Source: Deltaproteobacteria bacterium Ga0077550
Lineage (GTDB): Bacteria; Myxococcota_A; Polyangia; Nannocystales; Nannocystaceae
DNA: 38,458 nt
NCBI GenBank assembly: GCA_001464385.1
Contig: LNFB01000140.1
Coordinates: forward strand, 1 to 38,458
Direction of reading: 5' to 3'
Shown here: positions 1-11,345 of the stretch, in pieces
Position numbering within the stretch: position 1 is the stretch's first letter
Layout: each line of letters starts with the position of its first letter
Position numbers and translations under genes: made by a program
Notes under the pieces: generated by a model
The model's database searches: none
Told to the model about the DNA's origin: nothing
What the model saw: the letters and a program-made list of their open reading frames with translations, nothing else

Positions 1-13
1 AGGGGTGACTCAT
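1..13 (-). CDS. Possible 5' end of a second DUF1592-like gene
   Basis: Reading leftward, ATG at 13-11 gives M-S-H-P before the window ends. The 19 bases ending in this ATG-AGT-CAC match 17 of 19 bases at the start of the DUF1592 gene at 3610, which begins M-S-H-A-H. Together with the duplicated tail just upstream (57-138), this suggests that a paralogue of that gene begins here and continues beyond the left edge. Only four codons are visible, so this is inference from the repeat rather than from coding content. Confidence 0.35.
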
Positions 14-56
14 CCGAGGGTCAGTGCCGGGCGAGCGGACCTTCGGATCACGCCCC

Positions 57-138
57 GCTCGAAGCGCGCCGCGACGCCCTGCCCACCGCCGCGCTGCAGG
101 CGGAACGGGAACGGCGACACCGAGGGACGGCGCGCCTC
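57..138 (-). pseudogene. Orphan C-terminal tail of a paralogue of the 365-aa membrane protein
   Basis: Read on the minus strand, this segment encodes a tail containing RRPSVSPFPFRLQRGGG, nearly identical to the C-terminus of the protein at 3698-4795 (RRPSVSLFPFRLQRGGG). The core 83-135 matches 3723-3775 at 51 of 53 bases. The 5' part of the gene is absent, because the DUF1552 stop codon lies at 168-170. The stop codon of the intact copy is also not conserved, and the frame runs on to about position 10. I read it as a duplication remnant, not a functional gene. Confidence 0.6.
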
Positions 139-167
139 CACCACGATCGGGCGCACGCGGGCGAGCC

Positions 168-1529
168 TCAGCCCGAGAGCAACCCCGCCAGCGCCCCTGT
201 CCCCGCGTCCCCGAACCCCCCGATCTCCGCGCCCATCGCCTGCCCGAGCGCCGCCCACAGCCCGCCGTGCCGGACCCCGTCGTACTGCAACAACCGGCCG
301 GTCTCGATCCGCCCACCGGCTCCGCCCGCGATCACGAGCGGCATGTCGTCGTGCAGGTGCGTGTTCCCATCGCAGACCTCCGTGCACAGCACGACGATCG
401 AGTGATCCAGCATCGACCCGTCGCCCTCCGGCCGCGCCGCGAGGGACTCGAGCAGGTAGGCGAACTGCGCGACGAACCACTGGCGCTGCTGCACGTACGC
501 GACGAACTCGGCGTGGGTCGGATCGTGCGCGGGCCCGTAGTGCGACGCCTGGTGACTTCGCATGTCGAAGGCCGGGTCGTACATCGCCGTCGCCGGGAAC
601 TGGCTCATCACGAGGTCGCTGGTGTGGTGCGAGGCCTGCAGCACGCCGACGCGCGTGAGGCCGCAGGCCATCGCCTGCACCATCAGATCGGTCTGCGCGC
701 GGAGGATCTCCGGGAAGCGGCTGGCGACCCACAGGTCGTTCGCGGTGACGTCGGTGTCGAGCGAGGGATCGCGGCAGCTCGCGCCGCCCGTGCCGCCGCC
801 GTTCTTGGTGCGCATCTCGACCTCGCGCAGCGCCTCGAGGTGCAGATCGAGCTTGGCCTGCTCGACGCCGCCGAGCTGTCCGCGCAGGCGATTCATGTCG
901 GCGAGCACGCCGTCGATGACGCTGACCGCGACCGGATCGACGTCGGGCGCGCCGGGCCGGCCGGGCGCGCCGGGGCGCGCGGGCGCGCCGAAGAGCAGCT
1001 CGAACGCCGCGAGGGGATCGTCCTGCGGCGTGATGCTCTGGCCGGGGCTCGGGTAGCTGATGTGCTTGTCGCCCGAGGCGCCGCCGATCGTCGCCGCGGC
1101 GCCGAGGTAGAGGTGCTTCCACGGCGCGTCGGCGCCGACGCCGTTGGCGATCACGTGGTCGATCGAGACGCCGTTGCCGCCGTCGGTCGCGGTCAGCAGC
1201 TTCTTCGCGCCGCCCGGGTGACTGCCGCTGTCGGTCGGGCCCATCGACAGGCCGCGGAAGAACACGCAGTCGTCGACCCACGGCTGCAGCGGCGCGAGCT
1301 GATCGGGCAGCGTGAAGTCGTGGACGCCGCCGGTGGGGTGCCACAGGCTCGGCTCGCCGTTCTGGCTCGGACCGGCGACGCCATCGGGGAAGTAGAAGAA
1401 GACGACGCGCTCGGCGACGGGCGTGCCCGCATGGGCGCCGCGTGGCGCGAGCTGCTCGAAGAAGGGCAGGGCCATCGCGGCGGCCGGGCCGACGCGGCGC
1501 AGGAGCTGACGGCGGGTGAGCGTGGTCAT
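168..1529 (-). CDS. DUF1552 family exported protein
   Basis: This 453-aa protein belongs to the DUF1552 family, found mainly in planctomycetes and myxobacteria and usually encoded next to DUF1592/DUF1588 cytochrome-like proteins. Its biochemical role is not known. The N-terminus has a twin-arginine-like signal (RRQLLRR at residues 6-12, then a hydrophobic stretch ending near AHA), so export is likely. Family features seen are an N-terminal FFYFPDGV segment and a C-terminal HLHDDMPLVIAGGAGG segment. The start ATG overlaps the stop of the upstream DUF1592 gene (ATGA at 1526-1529), so the two are probably translationally coupled and may act together at the cell envelope. The Tat assignment is inferred from the arginine pattern. 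Family membership is fairly secure; function is not. Confidence 0.88.
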   Translation of the reverse strand: MTTLTRRQLLRRVGPAAAMALPFFEQLAPRGAHAGTPVAERVVFFYFPDGVAGPSQNGEPSLWHPTGGVHDFTLPDQLAPLQPWVDDCVFFRGLSMGPTDSGSHPGGAKKLLTATDGGNGVSIDHVIANGVGADAPWKHLYLGAAATIGGASGDKHISYPSPGQSITPQDDPLAAFELLFGAPARPGAPGRPGAPDVDPVAVSVIDGVLADMNRLRGQLGGVEQAKLDLHLEALREVEMRTKNGGGTGGASCRDPSLDTDVTANDLWVASRFPEILRAQTDLMVQAMACGLTRVGVLQASHHTSDLVMSQFPATAMYDPAFDMRSHQASHYGPAHDPTHAEFVAYVQQRQWFVAQFAYLLESLAARPEGDGSMLDHSIVVLCTEVCDGNTHLHDDMPLVIAGGAGGRIETGRLLQYDGVRHGGLWAALGQAMGAEIGGFGDAGTGALAGLLSG

Positions 1530-3610
1530 GGTGCCTGCCTCGGTGCGGTGGCGTAGCTCTGGACGGTGGCGACCAACAGCGCGCGGAGATCGTGGTCGTG
1601 CGCGGCGAAGTCCTCGATGAGCGCGTCGTTGCGGCACTCGGACTCGGGGCCCTCGAGGGCCCCGGCGACGAAGCGGAGCACCTGGGTGGCGAAGCACGCC
1701 GGCGCGGCCTCGCTGTCGGCGAGCACCGCGGCGAGCTCGGGCACGCCGTCGAAGGCGACGTCGGTGCCGTCGAGTTCGCGCACGACGCCGCGGGCGTCGA
1801 TCGTCGCGCCGTGGTCGTCGTCGCGCCGGCGGCCGATCGCGTCGAAGTGCTCGAACCCCAGGCCGATCGGATCGATGAGGCCGTGGCAGCTCGCGCACGC
1901 CGGATCGGCGGTGTGCTGCTCGAGCACGTCGCGCGCGGTCTGGCCGCCCTGCACGTCGGGGATGCTCGGCACGTCGGCGGGCGGCGGTGGCGGCGGCTGG
2001 CACAGCAGGCGCTCGAGCACGAACACGCCGCGGCGCACGGGCGAGGTGCGATCGGAGTGGGCTTGGCGCGCGAGCACGCTGGCGTGGCCGAGGATTCCGG
2101 CGCGCCGTGAGGCGGGCACGGCGATCGATCCCGGCGCGTCGAGCTCGACGCCGTAGAGCTCGGCGAGCGCGGGGCTCACCTCGGTCGTCGGCGAGGTCAG
2201 GAGGTCGGCGTAGCGGCCGGCGTCCGCGGTGACCAGGCGGACGAGCAGCGCGCGGGTCTCGGCGAGCATCGCCGCGCCGAGCTCGGCGTCGAAGGCCCCG
2301 AACTCGGCGCCGTTCTTCGTCAGCGCGGCGGTGTGCTCGACGTCGAGCCACTGCGCCGCGAAGTCGCCGAGCACCGCGGTCGCCTTCGGATCGTCGAGCA
2401 TCGCGCTCGCCCGCGCGGCGATGTCCGCCGCATCGTCGAGCTCACCCGTCGCCGCCGCCTCGAGCAGCGCGTCGTCGGGCGCCTGGCCCCACAGCGAGAA
2501 GGCCAGGATCCCCGCGACCTCGTAGGCGTCGAGGGCGAACGCGCCGTCCTCGGTCGGCTGGCCGAGCTCGAAGCGGTACAGGAAGTACGGCGACGACAAC
2601 AGCACGCGCACGATCGCGGCGACACCGGTGGTCGGGTCGGCCTGGGCCTCGCCGACGGCGACGTAAGTGGCGATCTCGTCGTCGGTCAGCGGTCGACGCA
2701 GGGCGCGGCGCCCGAAGGTCGTGACGAACTGCGAGAGGCAGCCGGGCGCGGCCGGATCGCAGCCGACGTGGCGCGGCAGATCGCCGGTGACGCGCAGGGC
2801 GATCGACGCCGCGGCGCGTAGGTACTGCTCGACGTGCACGGAGGTGACGAGGCCCGAGGCGACGCCGTTGTCGAAGGGGAAGCCGGTGACGCGGCTCTCG
2901 ACCGGGAAGTCGGCGGCCGGGTGCGCGTCGGGATCGCCGGGCACAGGCGGTGGCTCGGCCCCGGCGCAGTCCACCGGCAGCAGCGAGTTCACGCCGCCGA
3001 AGCCGTCGGGCTCGGACATCGGGTTGCCCGGGTCGGGCTGCCACGCGCCGTCGACGACGAACTTGTACGTGTGCGTGCCGTCCTCGAGCGCGCGCTTGGT
3101 CACCCACGCGCCCGCGGCGTCGACGTACTCGAGCGCCCAGCCGCCGTCGGCGACCGAGGCGGGCCAGCCGTTGAAGCTGCCCGCGACGTGGACGCTCGCG
3201 TGGGCGTGGCCCGGGTCGTCGAGCACGAAGGTGTGCAGTGGGCACGGATCGGCCTGGCAGCTGCCCGCGGTGCACGACTCGCGCGAGAGATCGCAGTCGG
3301 CGTCCGCTTCGCACGCGTCGCCGGCGTCCCCCGGATCCGCCGCGTCGTCCAAGGGCACGAGGGCGAGCACGGTCGCCTCGTACTCGCGACGCGTGAGCAG
3401 CCGCAGCGCGCGGGGGATCGGCGCGTCGCACGACGCCCCGGGCACGTCGCCGTCGTCGCCACCGCTGTCACCGTCGCCGTCGCCGATCGTGATCGTCGCG
3501 CCGTCCGTCTCGGTCGCGTCGTCGGTGTCCGCGTCGCCGTGACCCCCCGACGAGGAGCACGCGGCCACGACCAGGGCGAGGGCAGCCAGGGATCGATGCG
3601 CGTGACTCAT
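1526..3610 (-). CDS. DUF1592/DUF1588-type c-cytochrome-like lipoprotein with inserted CBM48-like domain
   Basis: This 694-aa protein has a lipobox (VVAAC, Cys18), an Asp/Gly-rich linker, the start of DUF1587 (LTRREYEATV, about residues 71-92), then an insertion, the second half of DUF1587 (about 231-265), DUF1595, DUF1592, DUF1588 with one haem-c type motif (CASCH, 572-576) and DUF1585. The insertion (about 93-230) holds a short Cys-rich stretch (100-123) and a segment like the glycogen-binding/CBM48 fold (HVAGSFNGW, then HTYKFVVDGAW). Such proteins co-occur with DUF1552 proteins and are thought to be surface or periplasmic, with unknown substrates. It shares ATGA with the downstream DUF1552 gene. 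No clear ribosome-binding site precedes the ATG; the lipoprotein signal supports this start. Carbohydrate binding by the insert is inference. Confidence 0.88.
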   Translation of the reverse strand: MSHAHRSLAALALVVAACSSSGGHGDADTDDATETDGATITIGDGDGDSGGDDGDVPGASCDAPIPRALRLLTRREYEATVLALVPLDDAADPGDAGDACEADADCDLSRESCTAGSCQADPCPLHTFVLDDPGHAHASVHVAGSFNGWPASVADGGWALEYVDAAGAWVTKRALEDGTHTYKFVVDGAWQPDPGNPMSEPDGFGGVNSLLPVDCAGAEPPPVPGDPDAHPAADFPVESRVTGFPFDNGVASGLVTSVHVEQYLRAAASIALRVTGDLPRHVGCDPAAPGCLSQFVTTFGRRALRRPLTDDEIATYVAVGEAQADPTTGVAAIVRVLLSSPYFLYRFELGQPTEDGAFALDAYEVAGILAFSLWGQAPDDALLEAAATGELDDAADIAARASAMLDDPKATAVLGDFAAQWLDVEHTAALTKNGAEFGAFDAELGAAMLAETRALLVRLVTADAGRYADLLTSPTTEVSPALAELYGVELDAPGSIAVPASRRAGILGHASVLARQAHSDRTSPVRRGVFVLERLLCQPPPPPPADVPSIPDVQGGQTARDVLEQHTADPACASCHGLIDPIGLGFEHFDAIGRRRDDDHGATIDARGVVRELDGTDVAFDGVPELAAVLADSEAAPACFATQVLRFVAGALEGPESECRNDALIEDFAAHDHDLRALLVATVQSYATAPRQAP

Positions 3611-3697
3611 CGGAGAGTCACGCTACCGGGTGCCGCGGAGGCGCGCAAGGGCCGCGCGGGGCGGACTGCAGGCTGGTCCCTGGGACCGGGGGCGCGG

Positions 3698-4795
3698 CTA
3701 GAACCGTCCGGCAACGCCGACGCCACCGCCGCGCTGCAGGCGAAACGGGAACAGCGACACCGAGGGACGGCGCGCGGCCGTCGACTCCGCGACGGATTGC
3801 TCGGCCCGTCGCGCGACGTCGTTCGCGTCGAGGATCGCGAGGATCGTCGACGACACCGTGAGCCCGGCGCTGAGCAGGTAGAGCCCCGGAGGGGCGCCGC
3901 GCGTCGGCGCGACCCAGACACAGTCGATGCCCTCGGACGCGCCCGGATCCGAGGTTGGATCGCAGGCCTCGCGCGCGTTGGCGACCTGCGTCCACGACAC
4001 CGCTTGGTTCGCGGCCAGACTCCCGAGGCCCGCGCCCCACAGCGCCCACGCGGCGATGTGGCGCCGGCGACCGACGACGTCCCCGAGCCGCTGTCGCAGC
4101 AGCGTCGAGGGCACGAGCGTCAGCGGGCCCGCGACGAAGTGCAGCGGAATCGCGATGCTGCTCGAGGTGGCGACGCCCAACATGTTGTCGTAGTACGCGT
4201 ACGAGTAGGCGCCGCCGCCCTTCGTGTCGCTGCCATCGGTCCAGCCGCACACCTCGCCGTCGGCGTAGTAGTCCTGGCCGCATACGCGCTTCGAGAGCGA
4301 CCAGCGGTGGATGTTGAACCCCTCGGCGACGATCGAGGCGACCGTCGAGAGCGATGCGACCACGCCGCCGGCGATCGCGGTGCCCCGCGTGACCGCGGCG
4401 AAGCGCTCGGTCCGGTTGCGTCGGGCCTGGACCTCGGCCTCGCGGAAGGCGAGCGTCGTGGTGCCGCCGAGCGGCGCCTGGATCGTCGCGGGCGGCGGCG
4501 GCTCAGGGATCACGAGGACGCTCGCGACCGCGGCCATGGGGATGGAGACGAGCGCGCCGTCGTGGCCCGCGAGGATCGCCGCGCCGCCGTCGAGGCCGAG
4601 CAAGACGCCGACGGTGGTCGTGCCGTCGTCGGTGGTGATCCGCAGCCGCCGATCCTTCAACACCGCCCACGGCACCGCGGGTCGGACCTCGGGTGCGGTG
4701 GCGTCGGCGGGCGCCGGCGGGATCTCGGGCGTCGTCGCCCCATCGCTCGTGGTGGACGCGGGCGAGACGCCGAGGATCAAGATGCGGACGTCCAT
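3698..4795 (-). CDS. Putative membrane protein of unknown function
   Basis: A 365-aa protein not recognised as a named family. About residues 45-100 form a short beta-rich segment (LKDRRLRITTDDG, then GVLLGLDGGAAIL) that could be a small SH3-like or Sm-like barrel. At least three hydrophobic stretches follow: near GTAIAGGVVASLSTVASIVA, near HIAAWALWGAGLGSLAA and near LYLLSAGLTVSSTILAIL. The C-terminus ends in GVGVAGRF. The start at 4795 is chosen because a good GAGGAGG-type ribosome-binding site lies just upstream; a longer frame back to 4939 looks non-coding. The gene lies 87 nt upstream of the DUF1592 gene on the same strand, so co-transcription is possible. Its last 25 or so codons are duplicated at 57-138. 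Confidence 0.7.
   Translation of the reverse strand: MDVRILILGVSPASTTSDGATTPEIPPAPADATAPEVRPAVPWAVLKDRRLRITTDDGTTTVGVLLGLDGGAAILAGHDGALVSIPMAAVASVLVIPEPPPPATIQAPLGGTTTLAFREAEVQARRNRTERFAAVTRGTAIAGGVVASLSTVASIVAEGFNIHRWSLSKRVCGQDYYADGEVCGWTDGSDTKGGGAYSYAYYDNMLGVATSSSIAIPLHFVAGPLTLVPSTLLRQRLGDVVGRRRHIAAWALWGAGLGSLAANQAVSWTQVANAREACDPTSDPGASEGIDCVWVAPTRGAPPGLYLLSAGLTVSSTILAILDANDVARRAEQSVAESTAARRPSVSLFPFRLQRGGGVGVAGRF
3723..3775. repeat. Direct repeat, second copy of 83-135
   Basis: These 53 bases match 83-135 at 51 positions (differences at 103/3743 and 113/3753), with an offset of exactly 3640. They encode the C-terminus of the membrane protein at 3698-4795. The two copies bracket the DUF1592-DUF1552 pair, with weaker similarity continuing about 20 bases toward lower coordinates. 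The arrangement is that of a tandemly duplicated or recombined unit. Confidence 0.8.
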
Positions 4796-4987
4796 GGGGC
4801 TCACCTCCTCGAGCGCGAGATACGAGCGTAGCGCGGCGCGGCGTCGTCCGCGATCACCTCGACCAGCGGAGCTGCAGCTCGAGCTCCTCGTCGTCGCCGC
4901 AGTCTCGCTCGACGTCGCGCTCGGCCATCGCCCGAGCATAACCGACGGCCGCGCCGCCGTAGGGGGCTCGCGCCGACGCCTGCCGGA

Positions 4988-5812
4988 TCATCCGGGGTGG
5001 GTGGGACCCGCTGGCGCGACCCCGAGCTTCGCACGCGCCTCGTGCAGCATCGCGACCAACACCTTTCGCGCGTCGGTGGCCGTGCGGATCGCCTCCGCGA
5101 ACGCGACGCGGATCGGTCTCGGCCCCTCGGACGTCGTCGCCGACATCTCGAAGCCGTAGCGATCGATCCCGGTCATCGTCGCCTCGGTGACTGCGGTGCC
5201 GCGGGAGAACGCGCGGCAGTACAGCGGCAGCGCTTCCGCGTGGTCGGCGTTCATGTGGGCGAGGATCCCGGCGGCGGCGGGGCCGATCGGGTCGGGCTCG
5301 GCGGCGAGCCAGTCGGCGGCGTCGACCCACGACATGCGGCCGTAGCCGCCGATGTAGCGCACCGCGGTGACCTCGAGCCGCCAGTACGCGAAGTCGCGGA
5401 AGTCGGCGTAGTACGCCGCGTTGGGGTGCTGCTCGAGGTACGCCGCGGCCGCCGAGCCGCGATCGGCCAGGCGCGTGCACGGGCCGAGCAGCGTGATGCG
5501 CCCGTTCGCGAGCGGATCGCTGGCGCCGCCCTCGGCGACCATCAGCGACGCCCGCGGATCGGCGTGGAGGTTCTTGGTGTGCTCGGCCAGCTCGCTGATG
5601 AGGAACACCGGGTGCCCCGCGTCGAACGCCACCGTGACGAACGATCCGTACGGATACCCCGCGGGGTCGAGGCCGATCGTCGCAAGCGTGCCGGTCTTGC
5701 ACCGCGCCGCCAGGGTGCGCGCCCGCTCGGCGTGGCTCGGCGTCGGGATCGACTCGTCGTACAGCGGCGCGAGTCTGGCAGACGTCGGCGTCGCGTGGGC
5801 GTCGTTGCTCAT
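4988..5812 (-). CDS. HugZ-like pyridoxamine 5'-phosphate oxidase-fold protein with DUF2470
   Basis: This 274-aa cytoplasmic protein has the HugZ/haem-utilisation architecture. An N-terminal split-barrel flavin/haem-binding domain (about residues 28-170) contains GTLATIGLDPAGYPYGS, LISELAEHTKNL and ASLMV. A C-terminal DUF2470 domain (about 185-265) contains the ILAHMNADHAEAL segment. Family members bind haem and some degrade it; others have unknown ligands, so haem oxygenase activity is only a possibility. ATG at 5812 is followed by a normal coding run and no better start is apparent. It has no tightly linked partner; the next gene on either side is over 190 nt away. Confidence 0.85.
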   Translation of the reverse strand: MSNDAHATPTSARLAPLYDESIPTPSHAERARTLAARCKTGTLATIGLDPAGYPYGSFVTVAFDAGHPVFLISELAEHTKNLHADPRASLMVAEGGASDPLANGRITLLGPCTRLADRGSAAAAYLEQHPNAAYYADFRDFAYWRLEVTAVRYIGGYGRMSWVDAADWLAAEPDPIGPAAAGILAHMNADHAEALPLYCRAFSRGTAVTEATMTGIDRYGFEMSATTSEGPRPIRVAFAEAIRTATDARKVLVAMLHEARAKLGVAPAGPTHPG

Positions 5813-6133
5813 GGCCCGGCGTACCACGGCGGCGGGCGATCCGGTGGGGCGCGGTCGAACGCCAGGCCCGCGCGGGCACGACGGCCGCGCGCGGGCACAG
5901 CTCAGCGCTGCGTCAGAAGTACCCGCACGGCGACGCTGCTGCTGGTGCGCGACGACGCCGACATCCCGCTCCCGACGGATCCCGACGCGTAGTCCCGCCG
6001 ACGCTAGCCGGCCGGCGTCGCCGCCCGCACCAGCACACGGACGTGGGCCAACAGCGCCTGGTTCCTGCGCCGGAGCTTCCCCTCGCCCGGGCCGGTGTGA
6101 AACTCCCGACGTCGCCGCGACGATGAGGGATGC
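5813..6133. other. Intergenic stretch without a supported gene
   Basis: The 321 bases lie between the divergent HugZ-like gene and an SDR gene and presumably hold both promoters. Short open frames exist on both strands, including one on the minus strand ending at 6004, but none has a ribosome-binding site, a recognisable product or convincing amino-acid composition. I see no strong hairpin or repeat. Confidence 0.5.
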
Positions 6134-7051
6134 ATGACCACCGGTGAGCTCGGGAGGCGCTCGACCGCCGAGGCCGCCCTGCGCGGGCGCTCGCTGCGGG
6201 GACTGCGGGCGATCGTCACCGGCGCGAGCTCGGGGCTCGGCGTCGAGACGACCCGCGTGCTGGCCAAGGCCGGCGCCGACGTGATCCTGGCGTGTCGTGA
6301 CGTCGCCGCGGGCAATCGCGCTGCCGCCGGCCTCCGACAGGAGCTGGGGCAGGGCGCCGGCGGCCTCGAGGTCCACGCCCTCGACCTCGCCGATCTGCTG
6401 TCGGTCCGCAGCTTCGCCGCGGCGATGCGCGGGCGAGGTACGCCGCTCGATCTGTTGATCAACAACGCCGGCATCATGGCCACGCCGCGCGGGCTGACCG
6501 TGCAGGGCCACGAGCTGCAGATCGGCACCAACCACCTCGGGCACTTCCTGCTCACCGCGCTGCTGCGGCCGATGCTCGAGGCTGCGCCGGAGGCCCGCGT
6601 CGTCACGCTCGCGAGCGGTCTGCACGTGCGCGGCCGCGGCGAGCGGATGCTCGACACCCTGCGCGACGATCCCGGCTACGTGCGGCGCAAGTACGTGCGC
6701 TTCGACGCCTATGGCGACGCCAAGCTCGCCAACGTCCTGTTCGCCCGCGCGCTGGCCCAGCGACTGCCGACCAACGTCACCACGTTCTCGCTCCACCCCG
6801 GCGTCATCGCCACGGGGCTGTCGCGCGGGATGGGTCCGCTCGGTGCGGTCTTCCGCTTCGTCGGTCGACCGTTCATGAAGAGCGTGGCCCAGGGCGCGGC
6901 GACGACGATCTTCGCCGCGACCGCGCCCGAGCTGCGGTCGCACTCCGGCGCGTACCTCTCCGATTGCGCGGTGGCGCAGGCCAGCGCGGACGGCCGCGAC
7001 GACGCCCTCGCGCAGACGCTGTGGGACGTCAGCGAGCGCCTCGTGGCGTAG
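6134..7051 (+). CDS. Short-chain dehydrogenase/reductase (retinol dehydrogenase/WWOX-like)
   Basis: This 305-aa SDR has an N-terminal extension of about 25 residues before the Rossmann fold. Visible motifs are the cofactor loop TGASSGLG, the NNAG motif in LLINNAGIMA, a catalytic Ser in VVTLASG, and the Y-x3-K pair in YGDAK. The NHLGHF and SLHPGVIATGL segments resemble the retinol-dehydrogenase/protochlorophyllide-reductase-like SDRs, which use NAD(P)(H) on varied hydroxyl or carbonyl substrates; the substrate here cannot be told. The start ATG at 6134 has a GAGGGA-like ribosome-binding site 6-8 bases upstream. The gene is convergent with the kinase gene, with only four bases between the two stop codons and no obvious terminator. 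Confidence 0.88.
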   Translation: MTTGELGRRSTAEAALRGRSLRGLRAIVTGASSGLGVETTRVLAKAGADVILACRDVAAGNRAAAGLRQELGQGAGGLEVHALDLADLLSVRSFAAAMRGRGTPLDLLINNAGIMATPRGLTVQGHELQIGTNHLGHFLLTALLRPMLEAAPEARVVTLASGLHVRGRGERMLDTLRDDPGYVRRKYVRFDAYGDAKLANVLFARALAQRLPTNVTTFSLHPGVIATGLSRGMGPLGAVFRFVGRPFMKSVAQGAATTIFAATAPELRSHSGAYLSDCAVAQASADGRDDALAQTLWDVSERLVA

Positions 7052-7055
7052 CGCC

Positions 7056-10031
<2,976 letters not shown>

Positions 10032-10102
10032 GGGCTCCGCCCGGCGTGCGCCGAGCTCGGGGGACCTCGTGCGCGTGTCGTCCACGACGTCCGGCGAGCC
10101 TA

Positions 10103-11323
10103 TCACGGCGCCCGATCGACGCAGGCGCGCACCACGGTGCCGCCGCGGACCCCGGGCACCCAGAACGCCAGTCGATACCACGCCGACGGCCCCGCAACGA
10201 GCTGCGGCGGGGCCGCGTCGTCGAGCCTCGCCTCGGCGATCGTCGCCCAGCGATCGTCGAGGAACGTGCGCTCGTGGATCTGCAGCGCGATACCGGTGCC
10301 CGCGGGCGCGTCCGCGCTCACCACCCGCACGATCTCGCCGTGCTCGAGGGGGATGAGGCGGTGGAACGCACAGCCGTCGGCGTCACAGTCCTCGGCGCGG
10401 GTCGAGAAACCGGTGAACGCGACGTTGCCAGGGGTACAGAACCCGCGTGCCGGCACACTGCGCTCGCGGTGCGCCGACCAGCTCGGCAAGGTCCCAGGCT
10501 TTCCGGCGGCGTAGTCGACGGGCGTGGTGTCCCTCGCGGGTCCGGCCCCCAGCACGCACGTGGAGGGAATCGCGACGATCACCGCGCCGGAGATCGCCCG
10601 CAGGATCAGGCTCGTGCGGAGCTCGCGTCGCTGTTCGTCCCATTGCTCGCGCGCCGCCGCGAGCTCGCGGCCGAGGGTCTTCGCGTTGCGGCGCATGCGG
10701 TCGATCCACGCCGGCGGCATGTTCACGAGGTTGTCGGTGCCGCAGTAGGGGCACGCGACCGCGTGGTCGCGGGCGCCGATCGCCAGCGCGGCGCCGCACT
10801 GCCGGCATCGCTCGGGGCCGCCTCGGCGCTCGGGGCCTCGCGCCGCGAGGGCGACCTGCAGGCCGCCGCGGACGATCGCGCGCTTGCGGGCCCAGCCCGC
10901 GCCGAGCAGGCCCAGCGCGAAGGTGCCGATGGGCAGCACCATCGAGATCCAGCCCTGGGTGCGCTCGTCGAGCACGTCGACGGTGCTGATGTCGAACCAA
11001 CGCCCGATGACGGGGGGCAGCAGCACGCCGACGATCACGCCGACGGTGATCCACAGCGCGAGGCCGAACCAGAGGAACCACGCGCTGTCGAACATCGCGA
11101 GCATGCGGATCGGCGCCGACGGGACCTTTGCGAGTGCGAGGGCCAGCGCATGACCCTCGCGGCGGCCCGCGTCGAGCTCGCGCTCGGTGTCGCGGAGCTC
11201 GCGGTACGGCGCGGGGATCTCGACCACCGCCGCGCAGTACGGGCACGCGACGCGCTCACCGGGGCCGAGCGGGACCGAGCCGCCGCACTGCGCACAGGTC
11301 AGGGGCGTCAGCGCAGGCGTCAC
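10103..11323 (-). CDS. Double zinc-ribbon membrane protein
   Basis: A 406-aa protein beginning at GTG 11323; a longer frame to 11419 would overlap the upstream gene and looks non-coding there. It has two CxxC...CPYC zinc ribbons, the first at Cys10/13/27/30 and the second near the middle (CRQCG then CPYCG). Between them are two transmembrane segments (WFLWFGLALWITVGVIVGVL and MVLPIGTFALGLLGAGW), and a third hydrophobic stretch follows the second ribbon. The C-terminal 150 residues form a Cys-containing, probably beta-rich extracytoplasmic domain. No named family is recognised. It lies 22 nt after the membrane-protein gene and just before, perhaps overlapping, the kinase gene, so it may be a partner of the kinase; that is inference from context only. 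Confidence 0.8.
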   Translation of the reverse strand: MTPALTPLTCAQCGGSVPLGPGERVACPYCAAVVEIPAPYRELRDTERELDAGRREGHALALALAKVPSAPIRMLAMFDSAWFLWFGLALWITVGVIVGVLLPPVIGRWFDISTVDVLDERTQGWISMVLPIGTFALGLLGAGWARKRAIVRGGLQVALAARGPERRGGPERCRQCGAALAIGARDHAVACPYCGTDNLVNMPPAWIDRMRRNAKTLGRELAAAREQWDEQRRELRTSLILRAISGAVIVAIPSTCVLGAGPARDTTPVDYAAGKPGTLPSWSAHRERSVPARGFCTPGNVAFTGFSTRAEDCDADGCAFHRLIPLEHGEIVRVVSADAPAGTGIALQIHERTFLDDRWATIAEARLDDAAPPQLVAGPSAWYRLAFWVPGVRGGTVVRACVDRAP

Positions 11324-11345
11324 GTCGGCCCATCGTATCGCACGC

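Noticed and set aside
2834..4831. Very long plus-strand open frame opposite the DUF1592 and membrane-protein genes
   Set aside because: Arg/Gly/Val-rich composition, no recognisable domains, and it spans several genes with clear protein families on the other strand; typical GC-rich antisense shadow.
4854..4927. 24-codon acidic open frame on the minus strand
   Set aside because: No ribosome-binding site and no evidence of conservation; too short to support.
6004..6137. Short basic minus-strand frame in the HugZ-SDR gap
   Set aside because: Its start overlaps the SDR start region, there is no ribosome-binding site, and composition is not protein-like.
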